A stretch of 64,000 nucleotides of DNA, taken from assembly GCF_009742705.1 (NCBI RefSeq), contig NZ_WPCU01000002.1, forward strand, positions 50,568 through 114,567, read 5' to 3'. The translations under genes were made by a program, and so were the position numbers. Position 1 is the first letter of the stretch. Each line of letters begins with the position of its first letter. The notes under the pieces were generated by a model that saw only the letters and a list, made by a program, of their open reading frames with translations, was not told where the DNA came from and did no database searches. Positions 32,999 to 41,878 of this stretch are shown here, in pieces. This DNA comes from Auraticoccus cholistanensis. Its GTDB lineage: Bacteria; Actinomycetota; Actinomycetes; Propionibacteriales; Propionibacteriaceae.

Positions 32999-34876
32999 AT
33001 GTCCGACCTCACGGTGTCCCGGAAGGGATTCCTGGCCCTCGGCAGCGCGATCGGCGGTGTCCTGGCCAGCACCGGCGCGTTCGGCGCCTCGCGCGCCAGC
33101 GCACGTCCCGCACGGAAGGCGGCCGGCGCCGGCACCGGCGGCCCGCTGCTGGACGGCTCCCGCTTCCCGATCGGCGTCTTCTGGCCGCCGCCGCCGCTGG
33201 AGAGCACGGTCGAGCGCTACCAGCAGATGGTGGACGCCGGCTTCACCTACATGCACACCGGCAACTACGGCTGGGCCGACGTGCAGATCGCCACCCACCA
33301 GCTGCGCACGGCCCAGCAGGTGGGCCTGCAGGTGCTGGTCGACGACCCCGACATCCGGTGGCTGACCCGCAGCGTGTCGATCTCCGACGACGGCGGCGAC
33401 TTCACCATCACCCGCCGCGAGGCCGAGGCCAAGCTGCGCGAGATCATCGCCCGCTACCAGCCGGTGCGGTGGTGGCGGGTCGAGGACGGCCGGCTGCTGA
33501 TCAGCGGCGGCACCGGCAACGGCTCCATCGGCTACAGCACCGAGGGCGAGGACTGGACCGACTACACCCTGTCGTTCAGCACCAGCCCGCGCCCCACCGG
33601 CGCCGGCGGCTACGCCCAGTCCGGCTGGGCCTTCCGCGTCCAGGACGAGGGCAACGCCTACGTCTGGCTGCTCAACAACCAGTCCGGTCCCGGCAACCTC
33701 ACCAAGGCCGTCTTCGTCAACGGCGCCCCGCGGGTGAGCGTGGTGCCGCTGGGCTTCGACGTGGTGGCGGGTACCACCTACCGGGTGGAGACCCGGCTGG
33801 AGGGCGACACCATCACCACCTCCGTCAACGGCAAGGTGGTCGACACCACCACCGACGCCACCTTCGCCTCCGGGCCGGTCGGCTTCCGCCAGGCCGGCAA
33901 CGAGTCGGCCTACTACGACGACGTCCGGGTGGTCGACGCCAGCGGCCGCGAGCTGCTCAGCGAGGACTTCTCCGGCGGCCTCGACCAGTGGCGCACCCCC
34001 GGCGGCGGCGGCTTCGAGAGCTTCGCCGGCATCCACCTCTACGACGAGCCGACGGTGCCCAAGCTGGCCGACCTCGGCGCCCTGGCCGAGATCATCCGCT
34101 CGATCGACCCCGACGTGCTGCCCTACATCAACCACTTCCCGGGCTTCGACTACGAGGCGGCGATGGAGCAGACCACGCCGGAGCTGCTGTCCTTCGACCG
34201 CTACCCGATCCTCTCCTCGGGCGAGGACGTCGGCTACTTCGCCAACTGGGCGGCGGTGCGCGAGGCGGCCCTGCCGACCGACACCCCGACCTGGGCGTTC
34301 ATCCAGTCCGTCGGCTACGCCAACCACGCCGTCCCCACCAAGGCCGACCTGTACTGGCAGACCAACATCAGCCTCGCCTACGGCTGCAAGGGCATCCAGT
34401 ACTTCACCTACTGGACCCCCGACCCGGCCCGCGGGGAGGGCTTCCACGACGGCATCGTGCTCGTCGACGGCACCCTCACCCCGCTCTACGACGCCACCCG
34501 CGAGGTCAACACCGAGTGGCTGGCGCCGGTCGGCCTGCAGCTGCTGCCGCTGCGCTCGGAGGCGGTGCAGGCGGCCAACCTGGCCGACGTTCCGGCGGGT
34601 CTGGACACCTTCGAGGCCGACGACGAGATCGCCTCGGTCTCCGGCGACGCGGTCGTCCTCGGCCGCTTCACCGGGCCCGACGAGCACCGCTACGTCCTGC
34701 TCGCCAACTACTCCCGCCACGAGGCCGCCACGGTCGAGCTGCGGTGGGGGTCGGCGGTGCAGCGGGTGGCCAGCTTCAACCCCGGCAACGAGAGCTACCG
34801 CAACCGCGGCCGCGGCCGGTTCGTGGTCGAGCTGGGCGCCGGCGAGGCCCACCTGGTCCGGGTGGACCCCCGGTGA
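32999..34876 (+). CDS. Tat-exported TIM-barrel (glycoside hydrolase-like) protein with inserted LamG-like domain
   Basis: 625 aa. The N-terminus SRKGFLALGSAIGGVLASTG is a Tat-type signal with Arg-Lys, cut near ARPA. A barrel-like part (GVFWPPPPLESTVERYQQMV, YMHTGNYGW) runs to about residue 160. A beta-rich segment of about 170 residues (WAFRVQDEGNAYVWLL, ITTSVNGKVVDTT, PVGFRQAG) then interrupts it, resembling LamG/3-keto-disaccharide-hydrolase folds. The barrel resumes with AGIHLYDEPTVPKL, whose Asp-Glu pair is a likely catalytic site, and ends with a small beta domain. AGGAGG precedes ATG 32999. I do not recognise a named family. Probably an extracellular carbohydrate-active enzyme. Confidence 0.72.
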   Translation: MSDLTVSRKGFLALGSAIGGVLASTGAFGASRASARPARKAAGAGTGGPLLDGSRFPIGVFWPPPPLESTVERYQQMVDAGFTYMHTGNYGWADVQIATHQLRTAQQVGLQVLVDDPDIRWLTRSVSISDDGGDFTITRREAEAKLREIIARYQPVRWWRVEDGRLLISGGTGNGSIGYSTEGEDWTDYTLSFSTSPRPTGAGGYAQSGWAFRVQDEGNAYVWLLNNQSGPGNLTKAVFVNGAPRVSVVPLGFDVVAGTTYRVETRLEGDTITTSVNGKVVDTTTDATFASGPVGFRQAGNESAYYDDVRVVDASGRELLSEDFSGGLDQWRTPGGGGFESFAGIHLYDEPTVPKLADLGALAEIIRSIDPDVLPYINHFPGFDYEAAMEQTTPELLSFDRYPILSSGEDVGYFANWAAVREAALPTDTPTWAFIQSVGYANHAVPTKADLYWQTNISLAYGCKGIQYFTYWTPDPARGEGFHDGIVLVDGTLTPLYDATREVNTEWLAPVGLQLLPLRSEAVQAANLADVPAGLDTFEADDEIASVSGDAVVLGRFTGPDEHRYVLLANYSRHEAATVELRWGSAVQRVASFNPGNESYRNRGRGRFVVELGAGEAHLVRVDPR

Positions 34877-34922
34877 GGGCCGCGTCCGGGGAGACCGGCG
34901 CGGGCAGGGGGCGCTGAGTGAC

Positions 34923-34928
34923 TAGTGT
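34923..34928 (+). promoter_or_regulatory. -10 box (TAGTGT) for leaderless SIS gene
   Basis: TAGTGT lies 7 nt before ATG 34936; no ribosome-binding site intervenes. Confidence 0.5.
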
Positions 34929-34935
34929 CGCGCCC

Positions 34936-35691
34936 ATGACCGTCGATGCGCCCACGTTCGTCTCCGCCGCCACCGCGACCATGCAGGAGGTGGCCACCAC
35001 CCAGCTCGAGGGTGTCCGCGCCGCCGCGGCCCTGCTGCGCCGGTGCCTCGACGCCGACGGGGTGGTGCAGGCCTTCGGGACCGGCCACTCCGAGGCGTTC
35101 GCCATGGAGGTCGCCGGCCGGGCCGGTGGGCTGGTCCCCACCAACCGGCTGACGCTCCGCGACCCGGTCGTGCTGGGGCACTCCCCGGCCGACGTCCTGG
35201 GCGACACCCTGCTGGAGCGCGATCCCGCCACCGCGCACCGCATCTACGAGCTCATCCCGCAGGTGCAGCCGCAGGACGTGTTCGTGATCGCCTCCAACTC
35301 CGGCGCCAACGGCAGCATCGTCGAGTTCGCCACCCTGGTGAAGGAGAAGGGCCACGACCTGATCGCGGTGACCTCGATGCAGCACACCACCCAGGTGCCG
35401 CCGCGTCACCCCAGCGGCAAGAAGCTGTACGAGCTGGCCGACGTGGTGCTCGACAACGGGGCGCCGTACGGGGACGCCATCCTGCCGCTGCCCGGCGGCG
35501 GGGCGGCCTGCGGGGTCTCCTCGCTGACCGCGGCGATGCTGGCGCAGATGATGCTGGCCGAGGTGCTGAACGGGATGCTGGCCGACGGGGTCACCCCGCC
35601 GGTCTACCTCTCGGCCAACATCCCCGGCGGCGACGAGCACAACAACGCCCTGGAGGCCCGCTACGCCGGCCGGCTCCGCCGGCTGCCGTGA
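34936..35691 (+). CDS. SIS-domain sugar isomerase family protein
   Basis: 251-aa single SIS domain protein. Sugar-phosphate-binding motifs: VVQAFGTGHSEAFAMEVAGR, VIASNSGANGSIVEFA with its Ser-rich loop, and IAVTSMQHT. The pattern matches the UPF0309-type phosphosugar-binding subgroup rather than MurQ itself. ATG 34936 is chosen over GTG 34918 because of the promoter box. It sits 7 bp before a BadF-type kinase, so the pair likely handles a phosphorylated amino-sugar or hexose. Confidence 0.85.
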   Translation: MTVDAPTFVSAATATMQEVATTQLEGVRAAAALLRRCLDADGVVQAFGTGHSEAFAMEVAGRAGGLVPTNRLTLRDPVVLGHSPADVLGDTLLERDPATAHRIYELIPQVQPQDVFVIASNSGANGSIVEFATLVKEKGHDLIAVTSMQHTTQVPPRHPSGKKLYELADVVLDNGAPYGDAILPLPGGGAACGVSSLTAAMLAQMMLAEVLNGMLADGVTPPVYLSANIPGGDEHNNALEARYAGRLRRLP

Positions 35692-35698
35692 CCCGCAG

Positions 35699-36673
35699 GT
35701 GACCTCCTCCGCCGACCCGACGGCGCTGGTGCTCGGCCTCGACGCCGGCGGCACCAGCACCCGGTGCCTGGTCGTGGACGCCGGCGGTCGCGTCCACGGC
35801 CGCGCCCGGGCCGGCGGTGGCAACCCCATCTCCCGTCCGGTGGCCGAGGCCACCGAGCAGGTCGCGCTCGCCGTCGGCGGGGCGCTCGCCCAGGTGGACG
35901 CGGGCCTGGTGCGCACGGCCGTCCTCGGCGTGGCCGGCTACGGCAACCACCCCGAGACGATCGGGACCCTCTCCGCCGCGCTGGACCGGGCCGGGCTGCG
36001 CTGCCCGGTCCGGGTCTGCGGCGACGCCGAGATCGCCTTCGCCGCCGGCACCCCGGCACGCGAGGGAACGGTGCTGATCGCCGGCACCGGCGCCACCGCC
36101 TGCCGGGTGGTCGACGGCGGCGAGGGACCGACCCACGACGGCTGGGGCTGGCTGCTCGGCGACGAGGGGTCCGGCTTCTGGATCGGCCGCGAGGCGGTCC
36201 GGGTGATGCTGCACGACGCCGAGCGCGGGCTCGCCGGACCGCTGGCCACCGCGGTCTCGCAGGCGGTGGCCGGAGGCTGGGTCAGCGGGCCCGACCTCAT
36301 CCTCCGGGTGCACGCGCGTCCGCCGGTGGCGCTGGCCGAGCTGGCTCCGCTGGTGCTGGACGCGGCGGCGGCCGGGGACGTCCAGGCGGGGGAGATCGTG
36401 CGGCGGGCGGTCGAGCTGCTGGTCGCCTCGGTCTCGGAGATCCGCGCACCGGGGGAGCAGACGCCGGTCGTGCTGGCCGGTGGCATCGCCAGCTCGGCCG
36501 GGGTGGGCGGGCCGCTGGCCGCGGCGCTGCACGAGCGCTGGCCCACCGCCTCGCTGCGCACGGTCACCAGCTCCGAGGCGGGGGCGGTGTGGCTGGCGGC
36601 GCGCCAGCAGTGGCCAGGGCTGCCGGAGACCGTCCACGAGCGGCTCTGCCGGCCCCGGCTGCTGGCCGGCTGA
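35699..36673 (+). CDS. BadF/BadG/N-acetylglucosamine kinase family ATPase
   Basis: 324-aa ASKHA-fold sugar kinase. The phosphate loop is GLDAGGTSTRCLVVD, the second is LIAGTGATACRVV, then GWGWLLGDEGSGFWIG, diagnostic of the N-acetylglucosamine-kinase-like subgroup, and VVLAGGIASSAG near the end for adenosine binding. GTG 35699, 7 nt behind the SIS gene with weak ribosome site, so it is probably translationally linked. Likely phosphorylates an amino-sugar; specificity unproven. Confidence 0.9.
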   Translation: MTSSADPTALVLGLDAGGTSTRCLVVDAGGRVHGRARAGGGNPISRPVAEATEQVALAVGGALAQVDAGLVRTAVLGVAGYGNHPETIGTLSAALDRAGLRCPVRVCGDAEIAFAAGTPAREGTVLIAGTGATACRVVDGGEGPTHDGWGWLLGDEGSGFWIGREAVRVMLHDAERGLAGPLATAVSQAVAGGWVSGPDLILRVHARPPVALAELAPLVLDAAAAGDVQAGEIVRRAVELLVASVSEIRAPGEQTPVVLAGGIASSAGVGGPLAAALHERWPTASLRTVTSSEAGAVWLAARQQWPGLPETVHERLCRPRLLAG

Positions 36674-36722
36674 ACCGGCTCCGCGCCGGTCGGGGACTTC
36701 CCGGCGGGCCGCCGGCGTTGCG

Positions 36723-37847
36723 GTGTGCGTGGGAGCGGATGCGCAGCAGACCGACGTGGTGGTGATCGGCGCCGGCCAGGCGGGGCTCTCGACCGCCTGG
36801 GCGCTGAGCCGCAGCGACCTCGGCTTCGTGGTGCTGGACCAGAACCCGGCCCCGGGAGGGGCGTGGCAGCACCGCTGGCCCAGCCTGCGGATGGCCACCG
36901 TGCACGGCATCTTCGGTCTGCCCGGCATGCGGTTCACGCTGCCGTCCCCGCAGCGGCAGGCCCGCGAGGCGGTGCCGGCCTACTTCGCCCGCTACGAGAC
37001 CGAGATGGGTCTGCGCGTGCAGCGGCCCGTCACCGTGCGGGCGGTCAGCCGGGCCGGGGACCGGCTGCTGGTGGAGTCCGACCGGGGCAGCTGGGCCGCG
37101 CGGGCGGTGGTCAACGCCACCGGCACGTGGACCCGTCCGTTCTGGCCCCACTACCCCGGTCAGCAGTCCTTCGCCGGTGAGCAGCTGCACGCCGCGGACT
37201 ACCCCGGACCGGAGCGGCTCGCCGGCCGCCGCGTCGTGGTGGTGGGCGGCGGCAGCACGGCGGTGCAGCTGCTGATGGAGCTGGCTGAGGTGGCCGAGAC
37301 GACCTGGGTGACCCGACGCCCGCCGGTGTTCCGCGACGCCCCCTTCACCTCCGACTACGGCCGCGAGGTGGTGGCCCGGGTGGACGAACGGGTCCGCGCC
37401 GGCCGGCCGCCGGAGTCGGTGGTCACCGCGACCGCGCTGGTCCGCACCCCCGAGGTGCGCGCGGCCCAGGCCAGCGGGGTGCTGCGCCGGCACCCGGTGT
37501 TCGACCGCGTCGTCCCCGACGGGGTGGTGTGGGACGGACCGCCGGAGGGCCCGCGGCACCTGCCGGCCGACGTCATCCTGTGGTGCACCGGCTGGCGGGC
37601 CGCCCTGGACCACCTCGCGCCGCTGCGGCTGCGCGGGCCCGGTGGCGGCATCACCATGGACGGCACCAGGGTGGTCGCCGAGCCGCGGCTGCACCTGGTG
37701 GGGTACGGACCCTCGGCCAGCACCGTCGGGGCGAACCGGGCCGGACGGGCGGCCGTCCGCGAGATCCGCCAGCTGCTCGGCCGGCCGTCCGACGCCGAGC
37801 CCTCCCCGGGCCACGCCGGCGCGGTCGCCGGAGCCCGGGGAGGCTGA
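36723..37847 (+). CDS. Flavin-containing monooxygenase-like FAD/NAD(P) oxidoreductase
   Basis: About 374 aa with two dinucleotide-binding sites: FAD at VVVIGAGQAGLSTAWALSRS near the start and NADPH at VVVVGGGSTAVQLLMELAE mid-protein, plus VNATGTWTRPFWP between them. This is the arrangement of baeyer-villiger or FMO-like and putative flavoprotein enzymes such as CzcO. PGGAWQHRWPSLRM marks the flavin end. Start is uncertain between GTG 36723 and 36729; no clear ribosome site. 49 bp behind the kinase, but no functional link is evident. Confidence 0.88.
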   Translation: MCVGADAQQTDVVVIGAGQAGLSTAWALSRSDLGFVVLDQNPAPGGAWQHRWPSLRMATVHGIFGLPGMRFTLPSPQRQAREAVPAYFARYETEMGLRVQRPVTVRAVSRAGDRLLVESDRGSWAARAVVNATGTWTRPFWPHYPGQQSFAGEQLHAADYPGPERLAGRRVVVVGGGSTAVQLLMELAEVAETTWVTRRPPVFRDAPFTSDYGREVVARVDERVRAGRPPESVVTATALVRTPEVRAAQASGVLRRHPVFDRVVPDGVVWDGPPEGPRHLPADVILWCTGWRAALDHLAPLRLRGPGGGITMDGTRVVAEPRLHLVGYGPSASTVGANRAGRAAVREIRQLLGRPSDAEPSPGHAGAVAGARGG

Positions 37848-37853
37848 GAGGCG

Positions 37854-38741
37854 TCAGCCGCCGTAGGCCGCCAGCTCGACGATGCGGGAGTAGTCGCCGT
37901 TGTTGCTGCCGTGGACGACCACCCGCACCGCCTCGGCGGTGGTCCGCTCGAAACGCGAGGTGACCTCGCCCTCGGTGCTGTCGCGCACCTCGGCCACCGT
38001 CCGCCACTGCTCGTCCACGCGGAGCTGGACGTCCCAGTCGGAGATCCCGAACCGCTCCGCGGGGTTGGCGGCCCGGTCCAGCGTCGTCAGCACCACCCGG
38101 TCGACCGGGGCGGGCTCGGAGAGCGCGACCTCGAAGGTGTCGGGGAAGGCGCCGCGGGTGCCGTCGTTCCAGCCGGTGCGCTCCCAGCCGGCCGAGTCCG
38201 CGTCGCCGTCGACGGCGGCGCAGGTGGAGAAGTTGCCGTGGGTGGAGGAGGCGGTGGCCCGCTCACCCAGCAGCAGGTTGTCCCCGGGCCCCTTCTCGGG
38301 GGCAGGACGCACCAGCACCGGCAGCTCCAGCCGGCTCCGGTCCACCTGCAGCTCCAGCGAGTGCTCCCCCGACGGGGTGCCCCGCGGGACGGTGATCCCC
38401 ACCTCGGCCGTGACCGGCTGGTCGGGCTCGGCCGCGGGCAGCCAGCTCGAGAACACCTCGCGGGAGAGCTCGACCGGCTCCGGCGCCGACAGCAGCAGGT
38501 CGGCGTAGCGGTCGGTCTCGGAGACGTTGGTCATGGCCACCGACAGCTCGCCCGGCTGGCAGGGCAGGTCGGTCACCGTCACCTGGGACGCGGAGGTGGT
38601 CACCTCCACCCCGGTCCGGGGCGGGCGCGCCTCCGCGGGCGACGAGGCGCCCGCGACCAGCGCCAGCAGGCAGAGCGCCGCCCCGGCGGCGCCGAGCAGC
38701 AGCGGGCGGGGGACGTGCACGGCACTGTCGTGGTCGGTCAT
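37854..38741 (-). CDS. Secreted discoidin (F5/8 type C)-like carbohydrate-binding protein
   Basis: 295 aa. Signal peptide PRPLLLGAAGAALCLLALVAGASSPAEA. A middle beta domain (residues about 45-140, with VTNVSETDRYADLLL-like strands) precedes a C-terminal discoidin-type module: ATASSTHGNFSTCAAVDGD, WERTGWNDGT, FPDTFEVAL, VVLTTLDRAANPAERFGI and RVVVHGSNNG. Such modules bind sugars or surfaces. ATG 38741 shares one base with the PhoD stop (TGATG), so it is translated together with the phosphatase and may dock it to cell-wall or environmental polymer. Confidence 0.78.
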   Translation of the reverse strand: MTDHDSAVHVPRPLLLGAAGAALCLLALVAGASSPAEARPPRTGVEVTTSASQVTVTDLPCQPGELSVAMTNVSETDRYADLLLSAPEPVELSREVFSSWLPAAEPDQPVTAEVGITVPRGTPSGEHSLELQVDRSRLELPVLVRPAPEKGPGDNLLLGERATASSTHGNFSTCAAVDGDADSAGWERTGWNDGTRGAFPDTFEVALSEPAPVDRVVLTTLDRAANPAERFGISDWDVQLRVDEQWRTVAEVRDSTEGEVTSRFERTTAEAVRVVVHGSNNGDYSRIVELAAYGG

Positions 38742-40348
38742 CAGCTCTCCTGGATGCCGGGTCGGCCAGCCTCGACCACGAGCGTGGTGCGGGTGCTGAC
38801 CTCGCCGTCGGGGACGGTGACGCGGTCGACGACGCGGTAGTCGGCCTTCCACGTCCGGGGGGTGATGGTGCAGCTGGTGTAGCCGCGCTGGAAGTTGCAG
38901 TAGCGGATGTGCGGGTTCTCGGCGAGCAGCACCGCGCCGCCCGGGTCGAGGTCCTGCCCGTCCAGCCCGGAGGCGATGGAGGTGCCGACGAACTCGCTCG
39001 CCATCACCGGCGAGGAGGGGTCGCTGAAGTCCAGCCGCAGGTCCGAGGCGACGCTGCGGTGCAGGTCGCCGCCGAGGGAGACCACGTTGTCGACGCCGCG
39101 CTCGGCGATGCCGCCGAGCACCCGCCGGCGGGAGCCCTCGTAGCCGTCCCAGGTGTCCATCGGCACCGCGACATCCGGACCGGCCACCGTGTCCAGGCGG
39201 GCCAGCGCGTTCTGCTGCCCGATCACGTTCCAGGTCGTGCCGGAGCCGGCCATGCCGTCCAGCAGCCACTGCTCCTGACGGTCTCCGGTGAGCGTGCGGC
39301 GGGGGTCCTGGGACTCGGGGTTCGGCGGCTTGCTGCCGTCGCCCATGGCCTGGTCGGAGCGGTACTGCCGGGTGTCGAGCACGTTGACCTCGGCCAGCGA
39401 GCCGAAGCGGAGCCGGCGGTAGAGCTGCATGTCGGGGCCCTGGGGTGCCTGGGCGAGCCGCAGCGGCATGTGCTCCCAGTAGGCCCGGAACCCGTTGGCC
39501 CGCCGGACCAGGAACTGCGCCGCCGGTGCGGAGGGGTGCGCCTCGTCGGCCCAGTTGTCGACCACCTCGTGGTCGTCGAGGGTGACGATCCACGGTGCGG
39601 CCGCGTGCGCCGCCTGCAGGTCGGGGTCGAGCTTGTACTGCGCGTAGCGGTGCCGGTACTCGTCCAGGGTGACGGTCTGGCGGGTGTTCTCGACCGCCGC
39701 CGAGTCCGGCCGCACGCCGCGGTCGATCCCGAACTCGTAGATGTAGTCGCCGAGGAAGAGCACGGCGTCGTGGTCGCGGCGGGCCATGTCGGCGTAGGCG
39801 GTGAACCAGCCCTCCCAGATGGCCTGGCAGGAGGCGACGGCGAGGCTCAGCTCGGCCACCGCCTCACCCGGTGCCGGCGCGGTACGGGTCCGGCCGACCG
39901 GGCTCAGCTGCGACCCGACCCGGAAGCGGTACCAGTAGTGGCGGCGCGGCCGCAGCCCCTGCACGTCCACGTGGACGGTGTGCGCGGACTCGGGCACCGC
40001 CCGCGCCGACCCGCGGCGGACGACGCGGCGGAAGCGCTCGTCCTCGGCCACCTCCCACTGCACCGGCACCGGACGGGCGGGCATGCCGCCGGTGGGCGAG
40101 GTCGGCTCGGGCGCCAGCCGTGTCCAGATGACCACGGCGTCGGGCAGCGGGTCGCCGGAGGCCACCCCGAGGGTGAACAGCTCGGCGCTGCCGAGGCTGC
40201 CGGGGGCCAGCGCCTCGGCGGGACGGACGCCGGCGAGCTCGCCGGTCAGCGCCAGCGCCGCGGCGGCCCCGGTGGCGGTCAGGAAGCGTCGTCGGGTCGC
40301 CTGGGCGGCGACGAGACCACGCTGCGGGTCGAGTCCTGGGGGTGTCAT
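38741..40348 (-). CDS. phoD: PhoD family alkaline phosphatase/phosphodiesterase, Tat-exported
   Basis: 535 aa. Tat signal ATRRRFLTATGAAAALALTG. An N-terminal fibronectin-like domain (FTLGVASGDPLPDAVVIWTRL, LRPRRHYWYRF) is followed by the metallophosphatase core. Metal ligands appear in LFLGDYIYEFG, TLDDHEVVDNWADE, NVIGQQNA and SLGGDLHRSVASDL. PhoD uses calcium and iron and releases phosphate from diesters or teichoic acid. ATG 40348. Usual trigger is phosphate starvation (PhoP box), but I see no clear PhoP site in the 95-bp upstream gap. Confidence 0.93.
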   Translation of the reverse strand: MTPPGLDPQRGLVAAQATRRRFLTATGAAAALALTGELAGVRPAEALAPGSLGSAELFTLGVASGDPLPDAVVIWTRLAPEPTSPTGGMPARPVPVQWEVAEDERFRRVVRRGSARAVPESAHTVHVDVQGLRPRRHYWYRFRVGSQLSPVGRTRTAPAPGEAVAELSLAVASCQAIWEGWFTAYADMARRDHDAVLFLGDYIYEFGIDRGVRPDSAAVENTRQTVTLDEYRHRYAQYKLDPDLQAAHAAAPWIVTLDDHEVVDNWADEAHPSAPAAQFLVRRANGFRAYWEHMPLRLAQAPQGPDMQLYRRLRFGSLAEVNVLDTRQYRSDQAMGDGSKPPNPESQDPRRTLTGDRQEQWLLDGMAGSGTTWNVIGQQNALARLDTVAGPDVAVPMDTWDGYEGSRRRVLGGIAERGVDNVVSLGGDLHRSVASDLRLDFSDPSSPVMASEFVGTSIASGLDGQDLDPGGAVLLAENPHIRYCNFQRGYTSCTITPRTWKADYRVVDRVTVPDGEVSTRTTLVVEAGRPGIQES

Positions 40349-40443
40349 GACCCCCAGCCAAGTTCCGCCGGTCGACGTCCACCCGGCCGCACGGCGGCGT
40401 GCGGGTGATGCTCAGGTGAACCGTGGCGGTCCTGGGCGTGAGG

Positions 40444-41211
40444 TCAGCCGCGCCAGGCGTAGGGCCCGGCCGCGAGCGCGCCGCCCTCGACGGGCAGGCT
40501 GATCCCGGTCACCCAGGAGGCGTCGTCAGAGGCTAGGTAGGCCACCGCGGCGGCGATGTCCTCCGGCTCGCCGATCCGGCCCAGCGGGTAGCTCTGCGCG
40601 AGCCGCTCCATGCGGTCGGGCTGGTGGTCCCAGACCCGGGTGCGGATGGTGCCGGGGGCGACCAGGTTGATCCTGACCCCGTGCGGGCCGTACTCCGCGG
40701 CCAGGTTGTGGGTCATGTTCTGCAGCCCCGCCTTGGCCGCCGAGTAGGGCTCTGAGCCGACCGAGACCATCCCGTTGACCGAGCCGATCATGACGGCGTT
40801 GCCGCGGGTCTGCACCAGGTGCGGCAGCGCGGCCCGCAGCGAGCGGACCACGCCCATCAGGTTGAGCTCGAGCTGCTGGTGCCAGTCGTCGTCGGAGGTG
40901 CGGAGGAAGTCGGGGTGCCCCAGCCCGCCGCCGACGGTGTGCACCAGCACGTCCAGCCCGCCCAGCCGCTCGACCGCCTGGGCCACGGCCGCGTCCACCG
41001 AGGCGGTGTCGGTCACGTCGCAGCCCACGGCGGTGGCCTCGACGTCCTTCTCGACCAGCTCGGCCACCACCTTCTCGGCGGCCTCGAGGTCGACGTCGGC
41101 GAGCACGACGCGGGCCCCCTCGTCGGCGAGGCGGTGGGCGCAGGCACGGCCGATGCCGTGGCCTCCACCGGTGATCAGGGCGCGGCGTCGGGCGAAGCGG
41201 TCGGATGGCAC
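40444..41211 (-). CDS. SDR family oxidoreductase
   Basis: 255-aa short-chain dehydrogenase. Cofactor loop ALITGGGHGIGRACAHRL, DVTDTAS, NLMGVVRSL, and catalytic Ser144, Tyr156 and Lys160 (GSVNGMVSVGSEPYSAAKAG). It ends with INLVAPGTIRTRVW and WVTGISLPVEGG, typical for glucose-1-dehydrogenase-like enzymes. GTG 41211 is preceded by CATGAT at 6 nt, a weak leaderless match. Single gene; substrate unknown. Confidence 0.9.
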   Translation of the reverse strand: MPSDRFARRRALITGGGHGIGRACAHRLADEGARVVLADVDLEAAEKVVAELVEKDVEATAVGCDVTDTASVDAAVAQAVERLGGLDVLVHTVGGGLGHPDFLRTSDDDWHQQLELNLMGVVRSLRAALPHLVQTRGNAVMIGSVNGMVSVGSEPYSAAKAGLQNMTHNLAAEYGPHGVRINLVAPGTIRTRVWDHQPDRMERLAQSYPLGRIGEPEDIAAAVAYLASDDASWVTGISLPVEGGALAAGPYAWRG

Positions 41212-41258
41212 GTCGACATCATGCCCGTCCCCTCCGACACGTCCCGCAGGGGGTGCGG

Positions 41259-41672
41259 TCAGCGGGCGGCGAGCCGCTCCAGGGTGAGGGCGAGGAACTC
41301 CTTGAGGTCGCCGGTCTCGCCGTCGCGCCCGCCGCGACCGACCTGCAGCGGCGGCGGCGTCGGCTGCAGCCGGACGCCGCGGATCCGGGTGGTCAGCCCG
41401 CCCGGCACGGTGAGGACGTAGTAGCCGCCGTCGGTGCCGATGGCCAGCGACCGGTTCTGCCGCAGGTACCAGCCCTCCTTGTCGGTCCGCACCGTCGCGC
41501 CGGACAGCAGCCGGGCGACCAGCGGCTCCGGCGGGTGGCCGCGTTCGCGGACGGTGCGGAGGAAGTCGTCGATGAGCCGCTGGGCGGCGACCGACTCGTG
41601 CCGCTGCGCCGCCTGCGAGAGCGCGATGCGGTGGGCGGCGGCTTCGGCGCGGCTCGGTCGCTCCTCGGACAT
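41259..41672 (-). CDS. Conserved hypothetical protein (actinobacterial)
   Basis: 137 aa, cytoplasmic, no signal peptide or membrane helix. The N-terminal half is helical (AAAHRIALSQAAQRHESVAAQRLIDDFL), the second half beta-rich around WYLRQNRSLAIGTDGGYYVLTVPG. Nothing identifies a catalytic site. A TAGGCT box sits 6 nt before ATG 41672, the same leaderless signature as pcnA. 47 bp separate it from the SDR gene. Confidence 0.75.
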   Translation of the reverse strand: MSEERPSRAEAAAHRIALSQAAQRHESVAAQRLIDDFLRTVRERGHPPEPLVARLLSGATVRTDKEGWYLRQNRSLAIGTDGGYYVLTVPGGLTTRIRGVRLQPTPPPLQVGRGGRDGETGDLKEFLALTLERLAAR

Positions 41673-41678
41673 GGCAGA

Positions 41679-41684
41679 AGCCTA
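41679..41684 (-). promoter_or_regulatory. -10 box (TAGGCT) for leaderless hypothetical gene
   Basis: TAGGCT on the minus strand, 6 nt before ATG 41672; identical to the pcnA box. Confidence 0.5.
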
Positions 41685-41878
41685 CGACCGGGCCACCTCC
41701 GCCGCGGCCCGCCGCCGGCGCCGGCCCCTGCGTCGGGGTGGACACCACGGGCGGACGTCCGGACAGCACCGGCGGATCCCGGACAACACCTGCGACAACA
41801 GCTCCCCGGAAGCGTGGGGGCGTGCCGCCACGACCGGGCGGCGGGCGTCGGGAGAGGTTCGGGAAGGAGCGGTGCGAC

